Source of the DNA: an uncultured Acidobacteriota bacterium
GTDB lineage: Bacteria; Acidobacteriota; Terriglobia; Bryobacterales; Bryobacteraceae
Assembly: GCA_902826685.1 (NCBI GenBank)
Contig: CADEFT010000024.1
Location: 58,789-122,788 of the forward strand
DNA: 64,000 bases
Reading direction: 5' to 3'
In this document: one piece after another, positions 18,053 through 26,808 of the stretch
Numbering within the stretch: position 1 is the first letter of the stretch
Layout of the letters: each line of letters starts with the position of its first letter
Translations under genes and position numbers: made by a program
Notes under the pieces: generated by a model
Seen by the model: only the letters and a program-made list of their open reading frames with translations
What the model was told of the DNA's origin: nothing
Databases searched by the model: none

Positions 18053-19424
18053 ACGAACCTTTCTGGGCGACATCGCGATGGGCTTGCCCGCCATTGCGCT
18101 GCATCAATTGACGGCCGCCACGCGCGCGCCGCACTTTCCGGCGAAGGCGAAGCGCGTTCTGCAGATCATGTGTCCGGGGGCCTGTTCGCACATCGACACC
18201 TTCGACTACAAACCGGAACTCGAAAAGCGGCACGGCCAGCCGATGCCGGGGGCGGAGAAAGAAGTATCGTTCCAGGGCGCCAACGGCAACCTGATGCGCA
18301 GCCCCTGGCCGTTCGTGCCGCGCGGCCAGAGCGGCAAGCGCATCACCGCAATGCTGCCTCACCTCGGCGCACTGGCCGACGAGATGGCGTTTCTGCATGC
18401 CATGACCACCCGCACCAATACACACGGGCCGGGCTGCGTCATGATGAACACCGGCTACGTCTTTGAAGGCTTTCCTTCGGCCGGTGCGTGGGTGAGCTAC
18501 GCCCTCGGCTCGGAAAACGACAACCTGCCCGCCTACGTATCCATTCCCGACATCCGCGGCATTCCGCCCGCTGGGCCCGCCAACTGGACGGCGGGTTTCC
18601 TGCCCGCCGAGCATCAGGGCGTATCGTTCAACGCCTCCGAGCCGATCCGGAACCTGGAGCGGCCCGGCCTGATCTCGGAAGCCGAGGAGCGGGCGACGCT
18701 TGAATTCCTGGACGTGCTGAACCGGGGGCACATGGCGCGCCATCCCGGTCATTCCGATTTGCAGGCGCGCATCGCCGCTTACGCCCTGGCCGGCCGTATG
18801 CAGCTTTCGGCGCCCGAAGTGTCCGATTTGACGCGCGAATCGAAGGCGACGCACGAGCTCTACGGCACAGCCGATTCGAATCCCTTGAAAGCCGCCTATG
18901 CGAAAAATTGCCTGCTGGCGCGGCGCTTGCTTGAGCGCAACGTCCGCTACGTGCAGCTTTACTGCGCTTCCCGCGCCTCGGGTGTCGACGGGCTGCTTAA
19001 CTGGGATGCGCATAAGACGCTGCAAGCCGACTACGAACGGCACTGCCCCATCCTCGATCAGCCGACCGCAGGGCTGCTAAAGGATCTGAAGAGCCGCGGC
19101 ATGCTGAGCGACACGCTGGTGATTTGGACCACCGAGTTCGGGCGCATGCCGACGCATCAGGAAGGCACGCTCGGCCGCGATCATAATCCCGATGCGTTCA
19201 CGGTTTGGATGGCGGGCGCGGGTGTGAAGGGCGGCACATCCCACGGTGGCACGGACGATTTCGGCCGCCGCGCCGTCGAGGATATCACCACGGTCCACGC
19301 CTTCTGGGCGACCGTGCTGCACCTGATCGGGCTCGATTACAACAAGCTTTCCTGGTATCACAACGGCATCGACCGGCGCCTCACCGATGTTCACGGCCAC
19401 GTGATTCGTGAGATCCTTGCCTAG
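18042..19424 (+). CDS. DUF1501 protein (sulfatase-fold, Tat-exported)
   Basis: 460 residues. The N-terminus MSSRRTFLGDIAMGLPAIAL is a twin-arginine signal. Typical DUF1501 segments follow: QIMCPGACSHIDTFDYKPEL, MTTRTNTHGPGC, then RDHNPDAFTVWMAGAGVKGG and HGGTDDFGRRA near the C-terminus. DUF1501 proteins belong to the alkaline-phosphatase/sulfatase fold and are almost always encoded beside DUF1549/DUF1553 proteins, as here. They probably act together on an exported substrate, but no reaction is proven. It overlaps the preceding gene by 11 bases and touches the next gene at TAGTG. Confidence 0.9.
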   Translation: MSSRRTFLGDIAMGLPAIALHQLTAATRAPHFPAKAKRVLQIMCPGACSHIDTFDYKPELEKRHGQPMPGAEKEVSFQGANGNLMRSPWPFVPRGQSGKRITAMLPHLGALADEMAFLHAMTTRTNTHGPGCVMMNTGYVFEGFPSAGAWVSYALGSENDNLPAYVSIPDIRGIPPAGPANWTAGFLPAEHQGVSFNASEPIRNLERPGLISEAEERATLEFLDVLNRGHMARHPGHSDLQARIAAYALAGRMQLSAPEVSDLTRESKATHELYGTADSNPLKAAYAKNCLLARRLLERNVRYVQLYCASRASGVDGLLNWDAHKTLQADYERHCPILDQPTAGLLKDLKSRGMLSDTLVIWTTEFGRMPTHQEGTLGRDHNPDAFTVWMAGAGVKGGTSHGGTDDFGRRAVEDITTVHAFWATVLHLIGLDYNKLSWYHNGIDRRLTDVHGHVIREILA

Positions 19425-20941
19425 TGTTCTTCCTGCTTTTCTTCATGTCTCTACAAGCTCAAACGTTTCGCGTCGCCATCGGCGGCTTCATGCACGAGTC
19501 GAACTCGTTCAATCCGGCCAAAACGCTGCTTTCCGACTACCGCATTCAGGAGGCGGGTAAGGGCGCCCCGCTCGGCGAGTGGCGGAGGTCGAACTCCGAG
19601 CTCACCGGCTACGTGGAGGGGTTGGAGAAAGAGGGCATCGCGCCGGTGCCCACGCTGCATGCCAACGCGACGCCGAAAGGGCCGCTCGCGCGCCAGACCT
19701 ACGAGACCATCTATGGCCGGCTGATCGCACAGATCAAGGCCGCCGGTAAAATCGATGGGTTGCTGCTCGCCCTGCACGGCGCGATGGTGGTGGAGCATCA
19801 TCCGCACGGCGATGAAGAAACGGTGCGGCGGCTGCGGAAGGAACTGGGTCCCGATTTTCCCATCGTGGTCACGCACGATTTTCATGCCAACGTGTCGCCT
19901 GAGATTGTGAAGCTTTCCACGGTGCTGTTGACCTACAAGCAGAACCCGCATCTCGACACCAGGGAGCGAGGGCAGCAGGCGGCTTCGATCATGGCGCGGA
20001 TTGTACGCAAGCAGGTGAAGCCGGTGCAGGCCGTGGTCAAGCCGGACATGGTGTACAACATCATTTTCCAGAACACGTACGCCGACCCGCTAAAGCCCAT
20101 CGCCGATGCCAGCATTGCGCTTGAGAAGCGCAATCCGAAAGTGCTGGCGGCCAGCGTTTCGGGCGGCTATCAATATGCCGACGTCCCCCACATGGGGCCC
20201 ACGGTGATCGTCACCACCGATGGCGACGCGGCGCTGGCGCAGAAGGAAGCGCAGCGCCTGGCGGACCGGTTATGGAATACGCGCGAGCAGATCGCGTTGA
20301 AACTTCCCAACCCCGCCGAGGCCGTTCGCCTGGCGCTCAGCGAGCCGAAGTTTCCCGTTACGTTGATGGATACGGGCGACAACATCGGCGGTGGCTCGGC
20401 CGGCGATTCGACGTTTCTGCTCGAGGAACTGGTGAAGCAGAAAGCCACCGGATGGGTGATGACGATTTGCGATGCGGAGGCGGTGCAGGCGGCGGTGAAA
20501 GCCGGCGTCGGCGCCCGGTTCGATCTGGCGGTGGGCGGCAAGACCGACAACATGCACGGCAAGCCGGTGCGCGTGCGGGGGCGTGTGAAAACGCTCACCG
20601 ACGGCAAATACATCGAAAGCGAGACGCGCCACGGCGGCGGCCGCTACTTCGATCAGGGGCTGACGGCGGTGATCGAAGCCGAAGGCTCGACGCCCGATGA
20701 GTTGAACCTGCTGGTGCTGAATTCGCGCCGCATCGTGCCGTTCAGCATTCAACAGTTGGTGAGTCTGGGTGTCTATCCACACCGGCAGAAGATTCTGGTG
20801 GCGAAGGGAACCATCGCGCCGCGAGCGGCGTATGAACCGGTCTCGGCGAAAATCATCACGGTGGATTCGCCGGGGTCCACCGCCGTTAACCCGGCGCGGT
20901 TCCAGTTCTCGAAAGTGCGTGCGAAGCTTTGGGGGATGTGA
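19424..20941 (+). CDS. M81-family metallopeptidase (MlrC/microcystinase C-like)
   Basis: 505 residues. The family N-terminus RVAIGGFMHESNSFNP follows a short hydrophobic leader (MFFLLFFMSLQAQ), so it is probably exported. Conserved metal-site segments are LLLALHGAMVVEHHPHGDE, VVTHDFHANVSPE and DTGDNIGGGSAGDST. GTG at 19424 overlaps the previous stop; ATG at 19445 would remove most of the leader. M81 includes MlrC, which hydrolyses linearised microcystin fragments, but most homologues have unknown substrates. Its place as third gene of a DUF1549-DUF1501 unit suggests a role in degrading an imported or external compound. Confidence 0.88.
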   Translation: MFFLLFFMSLQAQTFRVAIGGFMHESNSFNPAKTLLSDYRIQEAGKGAPLGEWRRSNSELTGYVEGLEKEGIAPVPTLHANATPKGPLARQTYETIYGRLIAQIKAAGKIDGLLLALHGAMVVEHHPHGDEETVRRLRKELGPDFPIVVTHDFHANVSPEIVKLSTVLLTYKQNPHLDTRERGQQAASIMARIVRKQVKPVQAVVKPDMVYNIIFQNTYADPLKPIADASIALEKRNPKVLAASVSGGYQYADVPHMGPTVIVTTDGDAALAQKEAQRLADRLWNTREQIALKLPNPAEAVRLALSEPKFPVTLMDTGDNIGGGSAGDSTFLLEELVKQKATGWVMTICDAEAVQAAVKAGVGARFDLAVGGKTDNMHGKPVRVRGRVKTLTDGKYIESETRHGGGRYFDQGLTAVIEAEGSTPDELNLLVLNSRRIVPFSIQQLVSLGVYPHRQKILVAKGTIAPRAAYEPVSAKIITVDSPGSTAVNPARFQFSKVRAKLWGM

Positions 20942-20962
20942 TTCCAGCCTGACCGTCGCGCT

Positions 20963-21664
20963 TCAGCCTCGCGCAAAGCGCGAGCGGCGGATCGCCGCCA
21001 GCATGAGGCCAATGGTCCCGCCGCCGAAGCCGCCGATAGCGGCAATTACCAGCCGGTTCGGGTAAATCGGAACGCCAGGTTGATGGGGCATGTCGAGAAC
21101 CTCCAGCGCGCCGCTGCTGGAGTTCTCCGTCAAGAGGCGCAATACTTCACGCGTGGCTTCCAAGGCTTTCTCACGATCATCGTAGAGGAACGCCACGCGA
21201 ACCAATCCATCCTGACCTCCTTTGCTAATAAGAATGCTGCGCTTCATGCGACCGACCAGGACGCTTTCGCTCATATGATGGCGATCTTGCTCGAAAAGCC
21301 GCAGCCGGTCCGCAATCGCTTTCAGATTCTCTTGGCTGAGTGCCGCTACTACGTTTCGCCCGATTGCTTCGCCGGGAACGGCAACGCGCACCGTTGCCTC
21401 CGATAGGTATTGGTCGCGAATCCTGAACGCGATCCCACTCGCCATCAACAAGCCCAACAAGGCAGCAACACTTGCCACGCGCAGGAATCCCCAAGGTTCG
21501 TGGAGCCTCACGGCGAGTCCCGCTTTCACCACATCCAGCATCACGGCAACTCCAGGCTTGCAGTCTTCCAGAACTGCGTCGAACTCCCTGGAGTAGCGTG
21601 CTCTCCAGGCGGATGGATAGACGATCCGTGCGATGGCCTGAACGAGGCGTATCCTCCTGCTCAT
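20963..21664 (-). CDS. Two-TM protein with Wzz-like topology, co-transcribed with PadR
   Basis: 233 residues, function not recognised. A basic N-terminal part (IARIVYPSAWRARYSREFDA) precedes a membrane helix at about 63-80 (VASVAALLGLLMASGIAF). A central region with charged helices and strands (ATVRVAVPGEAIG, MKRSILISKGGQDGLVRVAF) and a second helix (LVIAAIGGFGGGTIGLMLAA) near the C-terminus follow. This helix-soluble-helix layout, with PGVPIYPNR just before the second helix, resembles Wzz/chain-length-determinant proteins. Its start overlaps the PadR stop by ATGA. The tail is very basic. Confidence 0.7.
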   Translation of the reverse strand: MSRRIRLVQAIARIVYPSAWRARYSREFDAVLEDCKPGVAVMLDVVKAGLAVRLHEPWGFLRVASVAALLGLLMASGIAFRIRDQYLSEATVRVAVPGEAIGRNVVAALSQENLKAIADRLRLFEQDRHHMSESVLVGRMKRSILISKGGQDGLVRVAFLYDDREKALEATREVLRLLTENSSSGALEVLDMPHQPGVPIYPNRLVIAAIGGFGGGTIGLMLAAIRRSRFARG

Positions 21665-21951
21665 GCGTGTTTCAACCTCCGTTGTCCCGCGGCGACAATC
21701 CGTTGCAGACGGCCCAATTCTTCCGCCAGATGCGCGCGTCCGGCGGGGGTGAGCGCGTAGGGCTGCCGTCTATCGTCTTGAGCCTTCACGGGCCGGATCC
21801 AGCCGCTTTGCTCGAGACGGCTGATGGCGCCGTACAAAGTGCCGGGGCCCAGGCGTGCGCCCGAAAGATGTTCGATATCTACCATCATGGCGTAGCCATG
21901 CTTCTCACCGCCGGCCAGGCTGGAAAGGATTAGAAGAGTTGGATCTGCCAT
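21661..21951 (-). CDS. PadR-family transcriptional regulator
   Basis: 96-residue winged-helix regulator. The family pattern is clear: LLILSSLAGGEKHGYAMMVD, then GTLYGAISRLEQSGWI and RRQPYALTPAGRAHLAEEL. PadR proteins in Acidobacteria often control the gene behind them, here the membrane protein. A large palindrome covers the promoter and reaches the start codon, so it probably represses itself. No strong Shine-Dalgarno sequence precedes the ATG. Confidence 0.92.
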   Translation of the reverse strand: MADPTLLILSSLAGGEKHGYAMMVDIEHLSGARLGPGTLYGAISRLEQSGWIRPVKAQDDRRQPYALTPAGRAHLAEELGRLQRIVAAGQRRLKHA

Positions 21952-21998
21952 TAATACGTCTCACGATATATCGTATAACGTAGTAAAAGGCCCGTCAA
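21951..21998 (-). promoter_or_regulatory. padR promoter with near-perfect 36-bp operator palindrome
   Basis: On the minus strand, -35 TTGACG (21993-21998) and -10 TACGAT (21970-21975) are separated by 17 bases. Centred on 21968/21969 is a nested palindrome. The inner 12 bp are ACGATATATCGT (21963-21974). The flanking arms TACG (21955-21958) and CGTA (21979-21982) are symmetric. Outer TTA (21951-21953) and TAA (21984-21986) are also symmetric. The palindrome covers the -10, the start point and the first base of the ATG. Confidence 0.7.
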
Positions 21999-22026
21999 GA
22001 GGCACGAGTCGATTCCTGGCGTTAGT

Positions 22027-23424
22027 TTACGCCAGGACTTCTTCGATCACGCGGCCGCCGGTATCGGTGAGCTTCTTGTAGCGGCCCGCGTGCAGCACGG
22101 TGAGCCGGTCCTGGCTGAGGCCCATCTGGCGCAGGATAGTGGCGTGCACGTCGCGCATGGGGATCTCATCCTCGGCGGCGCGCACGCTGAACTCGTCGGT
22201 GCCGCCGAAAGCCGCTCCGCCGCGCGTGTTGCCGCCCGCCATCCACACAACGAGGCCATATTGGTTGTGATCGCGCCCCGGCTTGTCGGTGACCAGGTTG
22301 TTGTCAAACGGCGTGCGGCCCATTTCCGACGCCCACACCACCAGCGTTTCCTCCAGCAGGCCGCGGGCTTCGAGATCGGTGAGCAATCCGCCGATACCCT
22401 GATCCACTTCCTTGCAATGTTTGGGAATGCGTCCGGCGACGTCGCCATGATCGTCCCAGCGGTCGCCTCCGGCGCCGTGCAGCAGCATGACGTACCGCAC
22501 GCCGCGCTCCACCATGCGGCGTGCCATCAGGCACTGGCGGCCAAAGGGCTCCGCGATGGGATCGTCGAGTCCGTAGAGTTTGCGCGTGGCTTCGGATTCG
22601 GTGTTGAGATCCACCAATTCGGGCGCCTTCGACTGCATGCGGAAGGCAAGCTCATAGGCGGCGATACGCGCCTCCAGTTCGCTTGTGTTGGTGCGGGCCG
22701 CGCTGTGCTTCTCGTTCAGCCATTTGAGCAGATCGAGATCGGCGCGCTGCTGCTCATCGCTCATCGAAGCCTGCCGGTGCAGGTCGACGATCGGGGTGCT
22801 GCCGTGGCGGAACAGAGTGCCCTGATAGGCGGCGGGCAGGAAGCCGTTGCCCCAAACGCCCGCGCCGCCGATGGTGGCGCCGCGCCGGTCGCCAAGCACG
22901 ACAAAGCCCGGCAGATCCTGATTCTCACTGCCCAGGCCGTAGGTGATCCAGCCGCCGATGGAAGCGCTGCCCGGGAACTGATTGCCGGTGAGCACGTGAT
23001 AGACGGCGGGGCCATGGTTGTTGTTGTCCACCTTCACGCCGTGGATGAACGCCATCCGGTCGGCGTGTTTGGACATGTGCGGCAGCAGATCGCTCATCCA
23101 TCGGCCGGACTGGCCATGCTGGCGGAAGGGCGCGACCGGAGGAATAATGCGATTCGGCGCCGCGGAAAACGTGGCGATCTCGCCCACCGTGCGGCCCGCC
23201 GTGGGCATCTGCTGCCCGGCGCGCTTGACCAGTTCCGGCTTATGTTCGAACAGGTCCATCTGCGAAACGCCGCCTTCCATGAAGACGAAGATGCAGCGCT
23301 TGGCTTTCACGGGCATATGAGCGGGCTTCACTTCGAGCGGATTCTTCACGCCCGCCATTAAATCGGTCAAAGCCAGGCCGCCCAGGCCGAGATAGGAGTT
23401 GAACAAAAATTGACGGCGATTCAT
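22027..23424 (-). CDS. DUF1501 protein (sulfatase-fold, exported)
   Basis: 465 residues, paralogue of the protein at 18042. N-terminus MNRRQFLFNSYLGLGGLAL is a Tat-like signal. Family segments: CIFVFMEGGVSQMDLFEHKP, DNNNHGPAVYHVLTGNQFPG, then KPGRDHNQYGLVVWMAGGNT and GGTDEFSVRAAEDEIPMRDV. It is the last gene of a unit starting with a DUF1549/DUF1553 protein. Its start overlaps the preceding gene by ATGA. The role is presumably in the same exported degradation pathway; the substrate is unknown. Confidence 0.9.
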   Translation of the reverse strand: MNRRQFLFNSYLGLGGLALTDLMAGVKNPLEVKPAHMPVKAKRCIFVFMEGGVSQMDLFEHKPELVKRAGQQMPTAGRTVGEIATFSAAPNRIIPPVAPFRQHGQSGRWMSDLLPHMSKHADRMAFIHGVKVDNNNHGPAVYHVLTGNQFPGSASIGGWITYGLGSENQDLPGFVVLGDRRGATIGGAGVWGNGFLPAAYQGTLFRHGSTPIVDLHRQASMSDEQQRADLDLLKWLNEKHSAARTNTSELEARIAAYELAFRMQSKAPELVDLNTESEATRKLYGLDDPIAEPFGRQCLMARRMVERGVRYVMLLHGAGGDRWDDHGDVAGRIPKHCKEVDQGIGGLLTDLEARGLLEETLVVWASEMGRTPFDNNLVTDKPGRDHNQYGLVVWMAGGNTRGGAAFGGTDEFSVRAAEDEIPMRDVHATILRQMGLSQDRLTVLHAGRYKKLTDTGGRVIEEVLA

Positions 23425-24155
23425 GAGTGCGTCCTTATTTTCTTCGATCCGGCCGGCGGTTGCTCCGGCTTCCGGCGGTATCCCAGCGCTTCGAGCGCTT
23501 TCTCCAAATCAAGCTTCAACTGGCGATCGGCGCCGGCGATCTTTTTCTTCACCTCGTCCATCACGGGGCGCGAAATGAAGGATTCGTCGGCGCGCTCGCA
23601 GCGCAGACCGAAGGCTTCGGTCGTTTCCTTGATAACGCCATATACGAACCTCAATTCCGAGTCAAACGGCATCACCACGAACACCTTCGGTTGCGCCTGC
23701 TCAAGCTGAATGTTTTCAAATCGAGCTTTGCATTTCCAGGAAGCGAGTCCCCATTGGCCGCGTTGATAAGTTTCGTCGAAAACGACGAACTGTTGAACGC
23801 CGTTTTCGAAGAACCGGATCTGGCTGTCGGAAAACTCGACCCTCAGGCGGTACTTCTTGCCGGGTTTGATGGACTCCGAGGATCCGGTCCATTGGCTGAG
23901 CATGTAAGTCGGACCGGTGAACGCCTTGTCCTGGCCGCCATACCGGAAGAGGATGCAGCCTTCCATGCTTTTCTCACCGGCCTGTCGAGGCAGGCCTTCC
24001 ATGGGCGTGATATCCGCGCTGATCGCGCCGCTTTTGACCATTTCCGGAAAGATGATCATCTGGCCCGGTTGATGAGGGTTGAGCGGAGAAACAAAGCTGT
24101 TGTCCGGGGTCACTTCCCAGTCGTCGTTCAACATTGAGTAGCGGGATAAATCCAA
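23421..24155 (-). CDS. Jelly-roll (LamG/DUF1080-like) domain fused to a truncated TIR-like domain
   Basis: 244 residues, unusual. Residues about 8-155 look like a concanavalin-type jelly roll (GCILFRYGGQDKAF, GKKYRLRVEFSDSQIRFFEN, GQWGLASWKCKARFENIQLE), a sugar-binding-type fold. Residues about 157-212 match the start of the MPF-type TIR-like/nucleotide-binding fold (KVFVVMPFDSELRFVYGVIK, CERADESFISRPVMDEVKKK). They break off after IAGAD, where that family normally continues VIADLT...NPNV.YELG. The remaining 30 or so residues are unrelated and basic. No signal peptide is seen, although both neighbours are exported. It starts with TTG at 24155, or ATG at 24134. It lies between DUF1549 and DUF1501 genes. 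Confidence 0.65.
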   Translation of the reverse strand: MDLSRYSMLNDDWEVTPDNSFVSPLNPHQPGQMIIFPEMVKSGAISADITPMEGLPRQAGEKSMEGCILFRYGGQDKAFTGPTYMLSQWTGSSESIKPGKKYRLRVEFSDSQIRFFENGVQQFVVFDETYQRGQWGLASWKCKARFENIQLEQAQPKVFVVMPFDSELRFVYGVIKETTEAFGLRCERADESFISRPVMDEVKKKIAGADRQLKLDLEKALEALGYRRKPEQPPAGSKKIRTHS

Positions 24156-24159
24156 GCAA

Positions 24160-26790
24160 TCAATCCAGGTAGAGAAATTCGTTCGAGTTCAGCAGCACCC
24201 GGCACAAGCCGTCGAGCGATCCCCGATGGCTGGCGAAACGCGCGGCTTCCTCGGCGGCCGGCTTGCGATTCAACACCAGCTCAAACAGCGCTTCCACTTG
24301 TTTGGCGCGATCGGCTCCACCGCGTTCGGTGGCGAGCCGCGCCAGTTGCGCCGCTTCCTGATGAATCATGTCGCCGTTCATCATGTTGAGCGCCTGCAGC
24401 GGCGTTACCGTGGACGATCGCCGCTCACAGGATTCACTGAACACCGGCGCGTCGAAAGAGGCCATCATCGGCAGCGGCATCGAGCGCCGCTGGAACGTAT
24501 ACACCGAACGCCGGCGGGCATCGGCTTCTTTCTCATTGGTCTCCCACATGGCGGCGCCGCCGCGGCCATAGCGCGCAAAGTCGGCGAGATCGGCGGGCAG
24601 CGGCGGGAAGACGCTGGGACCTCCCTTTTCGGGATTGAGACGGCCGCTGACATGAAGGATGCCGTCGCGCAGTTCTTCCGCTTCCAGCCGGCGCCGGTTG
24701 AAGTGCGAAAGCAGCGTGTTGTCCGGATCGGCGGAGCGATCGGCGGCAGGATTATCGGCGGCCTGGCGGTAGGTGGCCGAGGTCAGCATCAGCCGGTGCA
24801 TGGACTTGATGCTCCAGCCGTCTTCGACGAATTTATGCGCCAGCCAATCGACCAGTTCCGGGTGCGTGGGGCGGGCGCCGTTCACGCCGAAGTCCGACGT
24901 GGTGGCGACAATGCCCGCGCCGAAGTGATATTGCCAGAGGCGATTCACCATCACGCGCGCGGTGAGCGGATTTTCAGGGCTGGCGATCCATTTGGCCAGC
25001 GTCGAGCGCCAGCCGCGCGTCGGGAACTGGCGGTAGCGATCCTGCTCGATGGCGGGCGTTTCCACCTTCCCGGCGATGGCGGTGGGGAAGCCCGCTTCGA
25101 CGGCGTCGCCCGGTTGGCGGTAGTCGCCACGGACCAGTACGCGCGTGGGCGGCAGATTTGGGCCGGAGGGCGGGCCCGGGACGTTGCGCACGGTGAGCGC
25201 CACGGGCCGCCAGCGTCCGATGCGGCGGCGGTAGGTGTCGAGGACTTCGGAAAGCCCGGCGTGCCGTTCGCGCTCCGCTTCGGTGAAGACGGACGACCTG
25301 CGATTTCCGGCTTCCGCCTTCACGTCTTCGGCGGTAAGCGCCAGGAAGCGTCCGTCGCCGGGAGGGGCCACCTTCATCTTGGCGAGCAGCTTCGCTTCAT
25401 ACGCATCGAGGGCCTTGCGCTCTTCCGGATCCTGGGTGCGGTTGGCATCTTCCAGCAGGTCCCCGTGGGTTCGTTTCTCCACTTCCGTGAAGGTCTTCTG
25501 ATCCTTCCAGCGCAGCTCCAGGCGCAGGTCCGCGACGGTTAGCTCCTTGCCTTTGGCCTTTTCGCGGCGCGCGGCGATGAGCTTTTCGAGCAATCCGGCT
25601 TCGTACTTGTCGAGCTCGATTTTTTCCGGTCCGTCCTTCAGCAGGGACTCGTAGCGTTTGATCTTCGCCTTGGCTTTTTCGGCCAACCCGGGATCCTTGT
25701 AAGGAACCTCCACGTTTTCCACTTGAATGGCATTGAAGAACGCCTGGAAGCGGTAGAAATCGGTGGTGGGAATGGGGTCGTATTTGTGATCGTGGCAGCG
25801 CGCGCAGCCGAGCGTGAGGCCGAGGAACACCGACGAAGTCGTGGTGGTGACCTCATTCAAATAGTTCTGCCGCACTTCATCGGCGACGAGGTTCGAACGG
25901 TCCCAGGGGGCGACGCGGAGGAAACCGAGCGGAACGTGTCCCTGCACATCGGGCTGGTAGTTGTTGCGGGTCTTGGAATGCTCGTCGGCGCCCGCCAGTT
26001 GCTGGACGATGAACCGGTCGTAGGGCAGATCGTTGTTAAAAGCTTCGATGACCCAATCGCGGTAGCGCCAGGCATTGCCGATGGCGCCGTCGCCTTCCAG
26101 GCCGCTGGTTTCGCCATAACGCACCAGGTCGAGCCAGTGGCGGGCCCAACGCTCGCCGTAACGCTGATCGGCGAGAAGACGCTCGATCAGCCTCTCATAC
26201 GCTTCGGGCGAGCCGTCGGAAAGGAAGCGGTCCATTTCGGCGGGCGTGGGCGGCAGACCGACGAGATCGAAATAAACACGCCGCGCAAGCGCCGTCTTGG
26301 ACGCCGCGGGCGCGGTTTTCATTGCCTTGGCTTCCAGCTTCTCGAGGATGAACGCATCGATGGCGTTAATGCCCCACGATGCATTCTTCACCGCGGGAGG
26401 CGTGGGTTTAACCGGCTTTTCATAGGGCCAGCGGTAGCTCTGTTTGGCGATGTCGCGATCTTCGGGAAGCGCCCGGATCCAGGCCTCGAGGCGCGCCACC
26501 TCGGCCTTGGGCAGATCCTTGCCGACGGGCATCTTCGGCGCCATCTCACCCTTCACCATTTGGATCAAAGGGCTTTGTTCGGGATGGCCGCCGATAACCG
26601 CTTTACCGTGCTTCTTGCCGCCGGCGAGAACCGCTGGCAGCGACTCCACCGAGAAGTCGCTGGTTTTGGCATCCTTCGAGTGGCACGCGGCGCAATGGGC
26701 CTGGAGGATCGGTGCGATGTCGCGCTTGAAATCCGGCGCTTCGGCCAAGGCTGCCAGAACGAGGGCGAGGAACAGACAAATAAGTCTCAT
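24160..26790 (-). CDS. Planctomycete-type cytochrome / DUF1549 / DUF1553 protein
   Basis: 876 residues, exported (MRLICLFLALVLAALAEAPD). The haem site is Cys33-x2-Cys36-His37 (CAACHSKD). DUF1549 begins near 165 (ALARRVYFDLVGLPPTP, YGERWARHWLDLVRYGETSG). A charged, coiled-coil-like insert lies at about 375-540 in place of the F5/8 C-like module of its paralogue at 15296. DUF1553 follows from about 600 (VMVNRLWQYHFGAGIVATTS). It heads an operon of three genes. It probably acts outside the cytoplasm with the DUF1501 partner; biochemistry is undefined for the family. Confidence 0.88.
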   Translation of the reverse strand: MRLICLFLALVLAALAEAPDFKRDIAPILQAHCAACHSKDAKTSDFSVESLPAVLAGGKKHGKAVIGGHPEQSPLIQMVKGEMAPKMPVGKDLPKAEVARLEAWIRALPEDRDIAKQSYRWPYEKPVKPTPPAVKNASWGINAIDAFILEKLEAKAMKTAPAASKTALARRVYFDLVGLPPTPAEMDRFLSDGSPEAYERLIERLLADQRYGERWARHWLDLVRYGETSGLEGDGAIGNAWRYRDWVIEAFNNDLPYDRFIVQQLAGADEHSKTRNNYQPDVQGHVPLGFLRVAPWDRSNLVADEVRQNYLNEVTTTTSSVFLGLTLGCARCHDHKYDPIPTTDFYRFQAFFNAIQVENVEVPYKDPGLAEKAKAKIKRYESLLKDGPEKIELDKYEAGLLEKLIAARREKAKGKELTVADLRLELRWKDQKTFTEVEKRTHGDLLEDANRTQDPEERKALDAYEAKLLAKMKVAPPGDGRFLALTAEDVKAEAGNRRSSVFTEAERERHAGLSEVLDTYRRRIGRWRPVALTVRNVPGPPSGPNLPPTRVLVRGDYRQPGDAVEAGFPTAIAGKVETPAIEQDRYRQFPTRGWRSTLAKWIASPENPLTARVMVNRLWQYHFGAGIVATTSDFGVNGARPTHPELVDWLAHKFVEDGWSIKSMHRLMLTSATYRQAADNPAADRSADPDNTLLSHFNRRRLEAEELRDGILHVSGRLNPEKGGPSVFPPLPADLADFARYGRGGAAMWETNEKEADARRRSVYTFQRRSMPLPMMASFDAPVFSESCERRSSTVTPLQALNMMNGDMIHQEAAQLARLATERGGADRAKQVEALFELVLNRKPAAEEAARFASHRGSLDGLCRVLLNSNEFLYLD

Positions 26791-26808
26791 GAACCTTTCC
26801 TCATGCTA

